From: Pseudonocardia halophobica
GTDB lineage: Bacteria; Actinomycetota; Actinomycetes; Mycobacteriales; Pseudonocardiaceae
Direction of reading: 5' to 3'
Assembly (NCBI RefSeq): GCF_027922425.1
Contig: NZ_BSFQ01000043.1
Coordinates: 1-63,167 of the forward strand
DNA length: 63,167 bases
The notes beneath the pieces were generated by a model. It saw nothing but the letters and a program-made list of their open reading frames with translations. It ran no database searches and was not told the DNA's origin. Both the position numbers and the translations under genes were made by a program. This document shows positions 35,579 to 44,112 of this stretch, piece by piece (position 1 is the stretch's first letter; the number at the start of each line of letters is the position of its first letter).

Positions 35579-35848
35579 TCAGCGCGCGTAGCGCTCCTGC
35601 GCCCTCGCCCGGGCCTTGGCCGCCTCCACCTCACGGTCCTTGGGCGGGGCGGTGGTCACGAGGTCGTCGAGCAGGTGCTGGGTGACGTGCGCGATCTCCG
35701 CCACCGCCCGGTCGAACGCCTCCTGGTTCGCCTGCGACGGCTTCGCCGACCCGCTGATCTTGCGGACGTACTGCAACGCCGCCGCCTCCACCTCCGCAGT
35801 GGTGGCGGGCGGCTCGAAGTTGTGCAGGGTGCGGATGTTGCGGCACAT
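35579..35848 (-). CDS. DUF2277 family protein
   Basis: An 89-residue protein beginning MCRNIRTLHNFEPPATTAEV, the invariant opening of DUF2277. ALQYVRKISGSAKPSQANQE follows. The function is unknown; the N-terminal Cys and the conserved YVRK and SGxxKPS suggest a nucleic-acid or cofactor contact only by analogy. The ATG has GGGAGAG upstream. Confidence 0.88.
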   Translation of the reverse strand: MCRNIRTLHNFEPPATTAEVEAAALQYVRKISGSAKPSQANQEAFDRAVAEIAHVTQHLLDDLVTTAPPKDREVEAAKARARAQERYAR

Positions 35849-35893
35849 GCGCGCTCTCCCGGGCTCGACGTCGGCACCCGCCGTTGTAGCAGC

Positions 35894-36925
35894 TCAGGAC
35901 GCGCGGATCACGTGCATACCAGCGTCGAGCGAGCCCTCGGCCTGGCGCGCCTTCAGCACCGCGAGCCGGGTGAACCGGTTCTCGAACGCGTCGCGGGTGA
36001 GCCCGCGCGCCCGGTACTCGGTCGCCAGCTGCTGCGCCCCCGCGGGGATCGTCCAGCTCGCCTCGAAGCCCAGCTCCTTGCGCGCCCGCGAGAAGTCGAC
36101 CCGGTAGGAGCGCGGGTCGTTGCCCGCCTCGCCGGTGATGGCCAGCTCCGCCCCGGGCACCGCCTCGACCACGGCCTGGGCGATCTCGGCGACCGTCCGG
36201 TTGTTCTGCTCGGTGCCCACGTTGTAGGCCCGCCCGCGGACGACGTCGGCGGGCGCGGCCAGCGCCGCCACGACGGCCCCTGCGATGTCCTCGGCGTGGG
36301 CGAGCGGACGCCACGGGGTGCCGTCGGAGAGAACCTTGACCACGCCCGAGAGCACGGCGTGCCCGGTGAGGTTGTTGAGCACGATGTCGGCCCGCAGCCG
36401 CGGCGAGAACCCGAAGGCGGTCGCGTTGCGCATCGACACGGGGACGAAGTCGGCGTCGGCCAGCTCGGCGAGGTCGTCCTCCACCCGGACCTTGGACTCG
36501 GCGTAGGGCGTGACCGGCTTGAGCGGCGCGTCCTCGTCGACCAGGTCGTCACCGGACTGGGCGCCGTAGACGGAGCAGGTCGAGGCGTAGACGAACCGCC
36601 CGACCCCCGCGTCCTTGGCGAGTCGCGCGAGGCGCGTCGAGGCGTGGTGGTTGATGTCGTAGGTGATCTCCGGCGCGAGCGAGCCGAGCGGGTCGTTGGA
36701 CAACGCCGCCATGTGCACCACGGCGTCGAACCCGACGAGCTGATCGACCGTGACGTCGCGGAGGTCGACGGCCAGCCCGGGGACGTCCGGGGTGTCGAGC
36801 GAGCCGAGGACGCAGGCGGCGAACAGCCCGCTGTCGAGACCCGTGACGTCGTGACCGGCGCCGGCCAGGATCGGGGCCATCACGGTGCCCAGGTAGCCCT
36901 GGTGGCCGGTCAGCAGTACGCGCAC
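35894..36925 (-). CDS. NAD-dependent epimerase/dehydratase (extended SDR)
   Basis: A 343-residue extended short-chain dehydrogenase. The Rossmann motif is VRVLLTGHQGYLGTVMAPIL (TGxxGYLG). VHMAALSNDPLG follows, then the catalytic YASTCSVYGA with Ser/Thr and the PYAESKVRVE Tyr-x3-Lys pair. NVGTEQNNRTVAEIA is a late family motif. These enzymes remodel NDP-sugars. The GTG at 36925 follows GAGGAG. Together with the PIG-L deacetylase and the methyltransferase upstream it suggests a small sugar-modification operon. Confidence 0.87.
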   Translation of the reverse strand: MRVLLTGHQGYLGTVMAPILAGAGHDVTGLDSGLFAACVLGSLDTPDVPGLAVDLRDVTVDQLVGFDAVVHMAALSNDPLGSLAPEITYDINHHASTRLARLAKDAGVGRFVYASTCSVYGAQSGDDLVDEDAPLKPVTPYAESKVRVEDDLAELADADFVPVSMRNATAFGFSPRLRADIVLNNLTGHAVLSGVVKVLSDGTPWRPLAHAEDIAGAVVAALAAPADVVRGRAYNVGTEQNNRTVAEIAQAVVEAVPGAELAITGEAGNDPRSYRVDFSRARKELGFEASWTIPAGAQQLATEYRARGLTRDAFENRFTRLAVLKARQAEGSLDAGMHVIRAS

Positions 36926-36987
36926 TGGTGTTCTCCTCGTCGCCGTTCCGCGGTGCACCGGGTGACTCGTCCGCGGCGCGCGGAGCA

Positions 36988-37659
36988 TTAGTCGACCGGG
37001 TCGATCCCCGTGAGCGGCGCGACTCCCAGGACCAGCTTCTGGGCGTGGAAGGCCTCCGCGTACCGCGCGTGGCACTGCACGCCGCGCACCCGGGCGAGGC
37101 CGGCGAAGGTCTCGGCGTCGAACCAGGTCCGGTCCCGCTGGCTGCCGTAGTGCTCCAGGAGCTTGGTGATCTTCTCCCGCAGCACGGGCTCGGCGAGCGG
37201 CAGGTAGACCGACGGCTGCGCGAGGTCGCTCTCCCACTTGAGGATCTCGTAGCCGAGGGCGAGGTGGTCCCGGAAGACCGTGGGGATGATCTTCGACAGG
37301 GTCCGGTGGTCCTGGTGCGCGTCGTGGGCCGTCGGCCCGAGGATCAGGTCCGGCTCCCCCATCGCCCGGATCTCCTCGACCGCCTGCTTCGCGCGCTCCC
37401 ACCGGACGGGGACGCGGCCGTCGGGCAGGTCGTGCACGATGACCTCGAGCTTCGCCCCGGGACAGAACGCGGCGAGCGCCTCCCGTTCCTCCTCCTCGCG
37501 GAGGGAGGCCCCGCCGGTCAGCACCATGGCGACGACGGAGACACCCGGGTGGGCGCGGCAGAGCTCGAGCAGTGCTCCGCCCGCCCCGATCGCGATGTCG
37601 TCGCAGTGGGCTCCGAGCAGGACCAGCCGGTCCAGGCGCTCGGGCAACAGGCTCAGCAT
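36988..37659 (-). CDS. PIG-L family deacetylase
   Basis: About 223 residues of the LmbE/PIG-L zinc-dependent N-deacetylase family. The first metal motif is LGAHCDDIAIGAGG, a variant of AHPDDE, and the second is GPTAHDAHQDHRTLSK. Family members deacetylate GlcNAc-type sugars or mycothiol conjugates; here the neighbours point to a sugar substrate. The start at ATG 37659 is preceded by GAGGAG about 14 nt away, somewhat far, and an in-frame longer start at 37695 is possible. The stop is TAA, rare in this region. Confidence 0.85.
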   Translation of the reverse strand: MLSLLPERLDRLVLLGAHCDDIAIGAGGALLELCRAHPGVSVVAMVLTGGASLREEEEREALAAFCPGAKLEVIVHDLPDGRVPVRWERAKQAVEEIRAMGEPDLILGPTAHDAHQDHRTLSKIIPTVFRDHLALGYEILKWESDLAQPSVYLPLAEPVLREKITKLLEHYGSQRDRTWFDAETFAGLARVRGVQCHARYAEAFHAQKLVLGVAPLTGIDPVD

Positions 37660-37786
37660 CGTCGGGTTCAGCGCTCCTCGCGGACGGGACGGCACCGGAC
37701 GGGCGCCGTGGTGCGGTCGGTGACGCCCACCAGCATCCCCCGCCGCACCCCGCGCCGACAGGGCCGAACGATCACTCTCGGTGGTC

Positions 37787-39016
37787 TCAGACGACCTCGA
37801 GGGACGGGATCGGGAAGACCAGCCGTCCGCCCCACTCCCGGACGGGCGCGAGCTGCTCGACGAGCTCGTCCCGCAGGTTCCAGGGCAGCACGAGGACGTA
37901 GTCCGGCCGGTCGGCCTCGATCCGCTCGGGCGGCAGGACGGGGATCCGCGTTCCCGGGGTGAACCGGCCGTGCTTGTACGGGTTGCGGTCGACGGTGTAC
38001 GGGAGCAGGTCGGGCCGGATGCCGCAGTAGTTGAGCAGGGTGTTGCCCTTCCCGGGCGCGCCGTACCCGACCACCGACCTGCCCGCCCGCCGGGCCTCGA
38101 TCAGGAAGGCCACCAGGTCGTCACGCACGCGCGAGACGGCCTCCGCGAAGCCGTCGTGGCCGTCGACCGTGTGCAGCCCCGCCTTCTCCTCCGCGGCGAG
38201 CACCTCGCGGACGCGCTCCGACGGCTCGCCCGCGACGGCGGCCGGCCGGGCCCAGACGCGGATCGACCCGCCATGGGTGTCCAGGAGCTCGACGTCGACG
38301 ACCGTCAGACCGCCCGACGCGAGGGCCCGCTGCGCCGTGAGCAGCGTGTAGTACTGGAAGTGCTCGTGGTAGACGGTGTCGAACTGGGTCCGCTCGACGA
38401 GCGTGAGCAGGTGCTGGACCTCGATCGACACCCAGCCGTCGTCGGCGACGAGGGCACGCAGGCCCTCGGTGAACCCGACGACGTCGGGGATGTGGGCGTA
38501 GACGTTGTTGAGCGCGACGAGATCCGCCGGCCCGTGCTCCGCGCGGACCTGCACCCCGGTCTCCGGGGTGAGGAACGCGGTCAGGGTGGGCACGCCCCGC
38601 TCCCGCGCGGCCTCACCCACGTTGCGCGACGGCTCGATCCCCAGGCAGCGGACACCGCGCTCGACGACGTGCTGCAGCAGGTAGCCGTCGTTGCTGGCCA
38701 CCTCGACGACGAACGAGTCCGGCCCGAGTCCGAGCCGCTCGCTCGACGCGTCGACGAACCGCTTCGCGTGCTCCACCCAGGAGGTCGAGTACGACGAGAA
38801 GTAGGCGTACTCGGTGAAGGTCTCCTCCGGGGTGATCAACGGAGGCAGCTGGGCGAGCAGGCACTCCTCGCAGACCCGGACGTGCAGCGGGTAGGTCGGC
38901 TCCGGCCGCTCGAGCGCGTCGGCGGTGAGGAACAGCTCGCACGGGGGCGTCGCCCCGAGGTCCAGGAAGCTGCGCAGGTTGCGGGACCCGCACAGCCGGC
39001 AACGGAGATCGGTCAC
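37787..39016 (-). CDS. zinc-binding class I SAM-dependent C-methyltransferase
   Basis: A 409-residue protein of the NDP-sugar C-methyltransferase type (TylC3-like). The N-terminal zinc domain has Cys6, Cys9, Cys49 and Cys52 (RCRLCG and VCEECLLAQLP). The SAM-binding region is FVVEVASNDGYLLQ. YHEHFQYYTLLTAQRAL lies mid-protein. The C-terminal third has GYGAPGKGNTLLNY, the second Rossmann-like part of this family. It likely methylates a deoxysugar nucleotide, but no full deoxysugar pathway is nearby. The GTG start has little ribosome-site support. It probably heads the operon with PIG-L and the epimerase. Confidence 0.85.
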   Translation of the reverse strand: MTDLRCRLCGSRNLRSFLDLGATPPCELFLTADALERPEPTYPLHVRVCEECLLAQLPPLITPEETFTEYAYFSSYSTSWVEHAKRFVDASSERLGLGPDSFVVEVASNDGYLLQHVVERGVRCLGIEPSRNVGEAARERGVPTLTAFLTPETGVQVRAEHGPADLVALNNVYAHIPDVVGFTEGLRALVADDGWVSIEVQHLLTLVERTQFDTVYHEHFQYYTLLTAQRALASGGLTVVDVELLDTHGGSIRVWARPAAVAGEPSERVREVLAAEEKAGLHTVDGHDGFAEAVSRVRDDLVAFLIEARRAGRSVVGYGAPGKGNTLLNYCGIRPDLLPYTVDRNPYKHGRFTPGTRIPVLPPERIEADRPDYVLVLPWNLRDELVEQLAPVREWGGRLVFPIPSLEVV

Positions 39017-39182
39017 GGTTCTGATGCCCCCACGACGACGGCCTGCACGACACGTCCGGGTTCGCCCGCCCCCGTACCACCGTTACCCGGCGGTGCCGCC
39101 GTTCGGCCGATCCTCGACGGGGCGGCCGGGCCGGACGCGCCGCCGCAGCCGCTCCAACGGCCCGTGACAGGATGGAGGCCTG

Positions 39183-39253
39183 TCCGCCGTGGTGTAACGG
39201 CAGCACCTCGGATTTTGGTTCCGATGGTCCAGGTTCGAATCCTGGCGGCGGAG
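39183..39253 (+). tRNA. tRNA-Gln (UUG)
   Basis: The acceptor TCCGCCG pairs with CGGCGGA. The anticodon stem TCGGA/TCCGA encloses TTTTGGT, giving anticodon TTG (codon CAA, Gln). The T-arm has TTCGAAT. The discriminator is G, and CA follows without a full CCA. A strong hairpin lies downstream. Confidence 0.93.
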
Positions 39254-39291
39254 CAGGTCCCGCCGAGCGCACCGGCCGACCCGCACACGCG

Positions 39292-39328
39292 GAAGGGCGG
39301 CCCGCCGGATCGCGGCGGGCCGCCCTTC
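39292..39328 (+). terminator. hairpin terminator after tRNA-Gln
   Basis: A perfect 16-bp stem (GAAGGGCGGCCCGCCG and its complement) around a 5-nt loop GATCG, 39 bp after the tRNA. It is symmetric enough to stop transcription from either side. Confidence 0.85.
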
Positions 39329-39362
39329 ACGTCGGTCGCGGCCCCGGAGCTCCGGACGGAGC

Positions 39363-39446
39363 TCAGAGGACGCAGGCGGGCTTCGGCGGGGGTGGCGGCT
39401 GGGGCCGTCCGTTTCCCGTGCACCCCGGGCTCGTGGTCGTGCGCAT
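39363..39446 (-). CDS. possible 27-residue peptide
   Basis: A very short frame starting MRTTTSPGCTGNG and ending with a Pro-rich tract and PKPACVL, with two cysteines. It has a good GGGAGGGACGAG ribosome site before the ATG, stronger than many neighbours, and lies 29 bp after the OsmC stop in the same direction. Coding is uncertain: it is short and GC-rich, and I recognise no family. Comparative conservation would decide. Confidence 0.3.
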   Translation of the reverse strand: MRTTTSPGCTGNGRPQPPPPPKPACVL

Positions 39447-39475
39447 GCCTCGTCCCTCCCGCCCGACGGGCGCGC

Positions 39476-39913
39476 TCAGTCCAGCGCGGCGTCGAGCGTG
39501 ATCGTGGTGCCCGTCAGCGCCTTGCTGACCGGGCAGCCGTCCTTGGCGGCCCGGGCGGCCTTCTCGAAGGCGGCGGCGTCCATGCCCGGGACCTCGCCCC
39601 GGACGGTGAGCACGATGCCCGTGATCCGGAACCCGCCGCCCTGGTCCGGTCCGAGCGAGACGTCGGCCTTCACGTCGAGCGACTCGGGCGTGGCGCCCTC
39701 CTGCCCGATCAACGCGGAGAGCTGCATCGCGTAGCAGGCGGAGTGGGCCGCGGCGATGAGCTCCTCGGGGCTGGTGGTGCCGCCGGCGTCGTCGGCCGCG
39801 CGCTTGGGGAAGCTCACGTCGTAGGTGCCGACCTTGCTGCTGGTCAGCTCGACCTGGCCGGATCCCTGCTCCAGGGTCCCGCTCCAGGCCGTCCGTGCGG
39901 TGCGAGTGGGCAT
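39476..39913 (-). CDS. OsmC-family peroxidase
   Basis: A 145-residue OsmC/Ohr-fold protein. The two redox cysteines are Cys60 in AAHSACYAMQLSALI and Cys127 in KDGCPVSKALTGT. These thiol peroxidases reduce organic hydroperoxides; the N-terminal TARTAWSGTLEQGSGQVELT fits the OsmC branch rather than Ohr. The ATG at 39913 has GGGAG upstream. It is separate from the divergently placed glmU. Confidence 0.9.
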   Translation of the reverse strand: MPTRTARTAWSGTLEQGSGQVELTSSKVGTYDVSFPKRAADDAGGTTSPEELIAAAHSACYAMQLSALIGQEGATPESLDVKADVSLGPDQGGGFRITGIVLTVRGEVPGMDAAAFEKAARAAKDGCPVSKALTGTTITLDAALD

Positions 39914-40026
39914 TCGGATCTCCCGTCGACGATCGTCCGTACGGAGGAACCCACCGCGCGCTCCCGGGTACACGGAACCCGACCCCGGGGTCGCCGACCG
40001 GTCGGATCGGGACGACGAGCGGACGA

Positions 40027-40500
40027 TCACCGCACCTGGACGGTGTCGCCGACCTGGAGGAAGTCGTAGAAGGCGCGGGCGTCCTCGCGGGCGAGCCGGA
40101 CGCAGCCCGCGGACGGCGTCTGCAGGTTGCCCTCGTGGAACGCGATCCCGCCCTCGGCGAAGAACACCGCGAACGGCATCGGCGCGTCGTTGAACTCCTT
40201 GCTGCGGTGCTTGTCGTTCTTCCACTCGACCTCGAAGTCGCCCCGCGGCGTCTCGTGGCCGGGCCCGCCGGGGCTCGTGGCGACGGGACCGCGGACCACG
40301 CGCCCGTCGTCGATCAGCCAGGCCTTCTTGCCGGCGAGGTCCACGCACGCACGCGCCTCGGCGGTGCACGGCGTCCCCTCGACGGGACCGGGTCCCGCAA
40401 CGGCCTGCCCCTGACCGGCGGCGAGCGTCCCCACCCCGACCAGACCGGCCGCGACCGCACCGCGCAGCCGCGGCGAACGAGCCCTGCTGTGCCTTCCCAT
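40027..40500 (-). CDS. secreted L,D-transpeptidase (YkuD domain)
   Basis: About 157 residues with a cleavable-looking signal (LRGAVAAGLVGVGTLAAG). A YkuD domain with DDGRVVRGPVATSP and the catalytic segment HEGNLQTPSAGCVRL follows (His, Ser, Cys133, Arg). These enzymes form 3-3 cross-links or attach proteins to peptidoglycan. The domain is minimal, with no Ig-like or SH3 repeats. An in-frame GTG at 40515 is possible, and neither start has an ideal ribosome site. It is divergent from glmU, whose product feeds wall synthesis. Confidence 0.85.
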   Translation of the reverse strand: MGRHSRARSPRLRGAVAAGLVGVGTLAAGQGQAVAGPGPVEGTPCTAEARACVDLAGKKAWLIDDGRVVRGPVATSPGGPGHETPRGDFEVEWKNDKHRSKEFNDAPMPFAVFFAEGGIAFHEGNLQTPSAGCVRLAREDARAFYDFLQVGDTVQVR

Positions 40501-40573
40501 GTGTCCGCTCGGCACCTTTCATCCCGTTCGACCCGGCCAGCAGCACAACGACCGTGACCTGCCGAGGTAACGA

Positions 40574-40607
40574 GCCGAATATTCGGCCCGACAGGCCCGC
40601 GTAGGAT
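40574..40607 (+). promoter_or_regulatory. glmU promoter with 14-bp palindrome over the -35 region
   Basis: TAGGAT at 40602-40607 is a good -10 for glmU. The perfect palindrome GCCGAATATTCGGC at 40574-40587 covers the expected -35 position at 17-bp spacing. It stands out by its AT core and could be an operator for glmU, the divergent transpeptidase gene, or both. No regulator is assigned. Confidence 0.55.
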
Positions 40608-40647
40608 TCGCCCCGCATCGGGGACCCGACCATCTCGAGGAGCGCCC

Positions 40648-42144
40648 ATGCCCGACCGCCCTTCCGTCCGTCCCACCGCCGCCGTCGTGCTGGCCGCGGG
40701 TGAGGGGACCCGGATGCGGTCCGCGACCCCCAAGGTGCTGCACGAGATCGGCGGCCGGAGCCTGCTGGGGCACGCGGTGCACGCGGTCGCCGAGCTGGAG
40801 CCCGAGCACCTCGCGGTGGTCGTCGGGCACGCCCGCGAGCAGGTCGGCGCCGCGCTCGAGCGCATCGGGGACGAGGTGGCGCGCCGGGTCCTCCCGGCCG
40901 TCCAGGAGCAGCAGAACGGCACCGGCGACGCCGTGCGCTGCGGCCTCGCCGCCCTCCCCGGCGAGCTGTCCGGCACCGTCCTCGTGACCTACGGGGACGT
41001 CCCGCTGCTCGACGCCGTCACGTTCGCCGAGGTCCTGCGCGTGCACGAGACCGCCGGCGCCGCCGTCACGCTGCTCACCACCGATCTCGACGACCCCACC
41101 GGCTACGGCCGGATCGTCCGCGACGCCACCGGGTCGGTGCTGCGGATCGTCGAGCAGAAGGACGCCACGGACGAGCAGCGGGCGCTCACGGAGATCAACT
41201 CCGGCGTCTACGCCTTCGACGCCGCGTTCCTCACCGCGGGGCTCGGCCGGCTCGACACCGCCAACGCCCAGGGCGAGCTCTACCTCACCGACCTGGTCGC
41301 GCTCGCGGTCGCGGACGGCCTGCGCGTCGAGGCGGTGCGGGTGGACGACCCGTGGCTGGTCTCGGGCGTCAACGACCGCGTGCAGCTCGCCGCGGTCCGC
41401 GCCGAGCTGAACCGGCGGGTGCTGGAGCGGTGGATGCTCGCCGGCGTCACCGTCGTCGACCCGGCCACGACGTGGGTCGACGTCCAGGTCCGGCTGGGGC
41501 GGGACGTCGTCGTCGAGCCGGGGACGCAGCTGCGCGGGCACACCACCGTGGGCGACGCGGCGGTCGTCGGGCCGGACACCACGCTCACGGACGTCGAGAT
41601 CGGCGAGGGCGCCTCGGTGGTCCGGACGCACGGCTCGTCGTCCTGGATCGGCCCCGGCGCCTCGGTCGGCCCCTTCGCCTACCTGCGCCCGGGCGTCCGG
41701 CTGGGCGCGGACGGCAAGATCGGCACCTTCGTCGAGGTGAAGAACGCGGAGATCGGCCGCGGCTCCAAGGTGCCGCACCTCACCTACGTGGGCGACGCCA
41801 CGATCGGCGAGCAGAGCAACATCGGCGCCTCCTCGGTCTTCGTCAACTACGACGGTGTGACCAAGCACCGGACGACCATCGGCTCGCACGTCCGGACCGG
41901 ATCGGACACGATGTTCATCGCCCCGGTGAGCATCGGCGACGGCGCCTACACGGGCGCCGGCACGGTCGTCCGCGAGGACGTTCCACCGGGGGCGCTGGCG
42001 GTGTCGTCCGGGCCACAGCGCACCATCGACGGATGGGTCGTACGGAAGCGACCCGGCACGCCGGCGGCCGAGGCCGCCGAGCGAGCCAGCGACACGGCCG
42101 CCCGGGACGCGGCCGAGAGCGGCCGAGGAGGCACAGCGCAGTGA
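40648..42144 (+). CDS. glmU: bifunctional UDP-GlcNAc pyrophosphorylase/glucosamine-1-P acetyltransferase
   Basis: A 498-residue GlmU that makes UDP-GlcNAc for peptidoglycan and other glycans. The uridyltransferase domain starts AAVVLAAGEGTRMRSATPKV and includes TYGDVPLLD. The C-terminal left-handed beta-helix (about 265-455) carries hexapeptide turns and LTYVGDATIGEQSNIGASSV with NYDGVTKHRTTIG, the acetyl-CoA site. An Ala/Arg-rich tail of ~40 residues is typical of actinobacteria. The ATG follows GAGGAG. The stop overlaps prs, so the two are coupled. Confidence 0.96.
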   Translation: MPDRPSVRPTAAVVLAAGEGTRMRSATPKVLHEIGGRSLLGHAVHAVAELEPEHLAVVVGHAREQVGAALERIGDEVARRVLPAVQEQQNGTGDAVRCGLAALPGELSGTVLVTYGDVPLLDAVTFAEVLRVHETAGAAVTLLTTDLDDPTGYGRIVRDATGSVLRIVEQKDATDEQRALTEINSGVYAFDAAFLTAGLGRLDTANAQGELYLTDLVALAVADGLRVEAVRVDDPWLVSGVNDRVQLAAVRAELNRRVLERWMLAGVTVVDPATTWVDVQVRLGRDVVVEPGTQLRGHTTVGDAAVVGPDTTLTDVEIGEGASVVRTHGSSSWIGPGASVGPFAYLRPGVRLGADGKIGTFVEVKNAEIGRGSKVPHLTYVGDATIGEQSNIGASSVFVNYDGVTKHRTTIGSHVRTGSDTMFIAPVSIGDGAYTGAGTVVREDVPPGALAVSSGPQRTIDGWVVRKRPGTPAAEAAERASDTAARDAAESGRGGTAQ

Positions 42145-43121
42145 GTGCGATGTCGGGTCAGCCCAAGAAGAACCTGATGTTCTTCTCCGGGAGGGCGCAC
42201 CCGGAGCTGGCCGAGCAGGTCGCCAAGGAGCTCGACGTCACCGTCACGCCGCAGTCGGCGTACTCCTTCGCGAACGGCGAGATCTTCGTCCGGTTCGAGG
42301 AGTCGGTCCGCGGGTGCGACGCGTTCGTCCTGCAGGCGCACAGCGCGCCGATCAACGACGCGATCATGGAGCAGCTGATCATGGTCGACGCGCTCAAGCG
42401 CGCCTCGGCCAAGCGGATCACCGTGGTCATGCCGTTCTGGGGCTATGCACGCCAGGACAAGAAGCACCGCGGCCGGGAGCCGATCTCGGCCCGGCTCATC
42501 GCGGACATGTTCAAGACGGCCGGTGCGGACCGGATCATGACGGTCGACCTGCACACGGCCCAGATCCAGGGCTTCTTCGACGGCCCGGTCGACCACCTCT
42601 TCGCGCTGCCGGTGCTCGCCGAGCACATCAAGCAGCGGTACTCCGACGCGGACCTCGCCGTGGTCTCCCCGGACTCGGGCCGCGTGCGGCTGGCCGAGCG
42701 CTGGGCGGAGACCCTGGGCGGGACGCCGCTGGCCTTCATCCACAAGACCCGCGACCCGCTCAAGCCCAACGAGGCCAAGGCGAACCGGGTGGTCGGTGAG
42801 ATCGAGGGCCGCACCTGCGTGGTCATCGACGACATGATCGACACCGGTGGCACGGTGGCGAAGACCGTCGAGGTGCTGCTGAAGGAGGGCGCCAAGGACG
42901 TGATCATCGCGGCCACCCATGGCGTGCTCTCCGGCCCGGCCGTCGAGCGGCTCTCCTCCTGCGGCGCCCGCGAGGTGATCTTCACCGACACGCTGCCGAT
43001 CCCGGACGAGAAGCGGTTCCCGACCATGACCGTGCTCCCGATCGCCCCGCTGCTGGCCGAGGCGATCCACCAGGTCTTCGACGACGGCTCGGTCACCAGC
43101 CTGTTCGACGGCAACGCATAG
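42141..43121 (+). CDS. prs: ribose-phosphate pyrophosphokinase (PRPP synthetase)
   Basis: A 326-residue class I PRPP synthetase, the normal length for actinobacteria, making PRPP for nucleotides, His, Trp and cell-wall DPA. NLMFFSGRAHPELAEQVAKE opens the conserved part. YARQDKKHRGREPISARLIA, DRIMTVDLHTAQIQGFFDG and the PRPP loop TCVVIDDMIDTGGTV follow. The GTG start overlaps the glmU stop (GTGA), with GAGGAGG upstream; an ATG three codons later is possible. A perfect hairpin element lies 5 bp after the stop. Confidence 0.96.
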   Translation: MSAMSGQPKKNLMFFSGRAHPELAEQVAKELDVTVTPQSAYSFANGEIFVRFEESVRGCDAFVLQAHSAPINDAIMEQLIMVDALKRASAKRITVVMPFWGYARQDKKHRGREPISARLIADMFKTAGADRIMTVDLHTAQIQGFFDGPVDHLFALPVLAEHIKQRYSDADLAVVSPDSGRVRLAERWAETLGGTPLAFIHKTRDPLKPNEAKANRVVGEIEGRTCVVIDDMIDTGGTVAKTVEVLLKEGAKDVIIAATHGVLSGPAVERLSSCGAREVIFTDTLPIPDEKRFPTMTVLPIAPLLAEAIHQVFDDGSVTSLFDGNA

Positions 43122-43126
43122 CCCCT

Positions 43127-43166
43127 GTGAGTGGCGATAGTCGCTCTGGCGACTATCGCCACTCAC
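43127..43166. repeat. palindromic hairpin element, copy 2
   Basis: A perfect 18-bp inverted repeat, GTGAGTGGCGATAGTCGC and its complement, around loop TCTG. It sits between the convergent stops of prs (5 bp away) and the secreted-protein gene (4 bp away). Both arms are identical to the copy at 55293-55332. It would act as a bidirectional terminator in RNA. Confidence 0.9.
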
Positions 43167-43170
43167 GAGG

Positions 43171-43821
43171 TCAGGAGACCTTGGTCCAGCTGCAGCCGCC
43201 GGACAACTCCAGGTACTGCCCCTTCGCCACCGACGCGTACATCTGACCACTGCTCGCGTTTCCGTCGACGAACGAGCTGATGCTGTCCGCCGCGTTCGTG
43301 TACGTCTGCCAGATGCACGAGCCGTACGTCCCGCCGCCCGACGTCTTGTAGCGGCCGGCCTCGATGTCCGCGCCTGCCTGATAGACCCCGTCGGTGAGAT
43401 CGCCCGCCGACGACCCGCCGGACGAGCCCGACCCCGCGCTCGGCACCGGCACCTCCTTGGTCACCGTCACCGGCGCCGGGGCGGCGGCCGTGACCGTGAC
43501 CGTCTCGGGCGCGGCGGCGGGCGCGGTGACCGTGACGGTCTGCGGCGCCGGAGCCGGGGCGGCGGCTGTCGCAGTCGCGGCGTTGCCGAGTGCGGCGCCG
43601 CCGATGCCGACACCTATCAGCAGCCCCACCGCCAGCCCCGCCGTGGCCCACGGCCAACGCCGCGTGCCACGGCGCCCGACGCCCGCGCGGTGTCCCGCAG
43701 CCTGCTCGCGGGTCCGCAGGGCGGACGGCCACGGGGCCGCCGGCGGCACCACCGGAATGACGTCGGTGATCGGGTCGGCGGTGGGGTCGGTCTGCGGGCG
43801 GGCCTGCGGCGTGACGATCAT
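43171..43821 (-). CDS. membrane-anchored extracytoplasmic protein
   Basis: About 216 residues. A Pro-rich cytoplasmic start is followed by one membrane segment (WATAGLAVGLLIGVGIGG). A low-complexity stretch repeats PxTVTVTAPAAAPE-like units, and a C-terminal domain of ~75 residues reads LTDGVYQAGADIEAGRYKT, CIWQTYTN and YLELSGGCSWTKVS with two cysteines. That domain recurs at the end of many actinobacterial exported proteins; its function is unknown. The ATG follows GGGGGAACG. It sits where mycobacteria have lpqT, but without a lipobox. Confidence 0.75.
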   Translation of the reverse strand: MIVTPQARPQTDPTADPITDVIPVVPPAAPWPSALRTREQAAGHRAGVGRRGTRRWPWATAGLAVGLLIGVGIGGAALGNAATATAAAPAPAPQTVTVTAPAAAPETVTVTAAAPAPVTVTKEVPVPSAGSGSSGGSSAGDLTDGVYQAGADIEAGRYKTSGGGTYGSCIWQTYTNAADSISSFVDGNASSGQMYASVAKGQYLELSGGCSWTKVS

Positions 43822-44112
43822 GGCGTTCCCCCGAATGCGCGGAGCGGGTACGGACGTCCGGCTCATCGCCGCAGGCAGGACGGGTCTTAGCCACGCCTTC
43901 CGGGATTCATCGATTCTGGGTAGCGCGGCCGGCGTGTCGCGCTTGGCGGACCCTGCGACGGGGCGCCGTGGAGGCGGGCGTACTCTTGTCGGCGGTTCCG
44001 CGGCGAGGGCGGGTTGTTCGACGAGCCCGCCGTCATCGACGTGTGGTCGGCTACTCCGCCGCCTCCTCGCCGCGCGCACGCGACATCAGCAGTTCGAGGA
44101 GAGAGACCCACC

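Noticed and set aside
32336..36991. A very long open frame on the plus strand (over 1,500 codons) antisense to the tricorn protease and epimerase genes
   Set aside because: Residue composition is Arg/Gly/Pro/Val-heavy with no domain, and it mirrors GC-rich coding DNA on the opposite strand. Similar long mirrors occur opposite mfd (28644-32576) and alongside the BTAD gene (48605-53020).
35894..39016. Deoxysugar biosynthesis cluster
   Set aside because: Only an epimerase, a PIG-L deacetylase and a methyltransferase are present; no nucleotidyltransferase, 4,6-dehydratase or glycosyltransferase is found.
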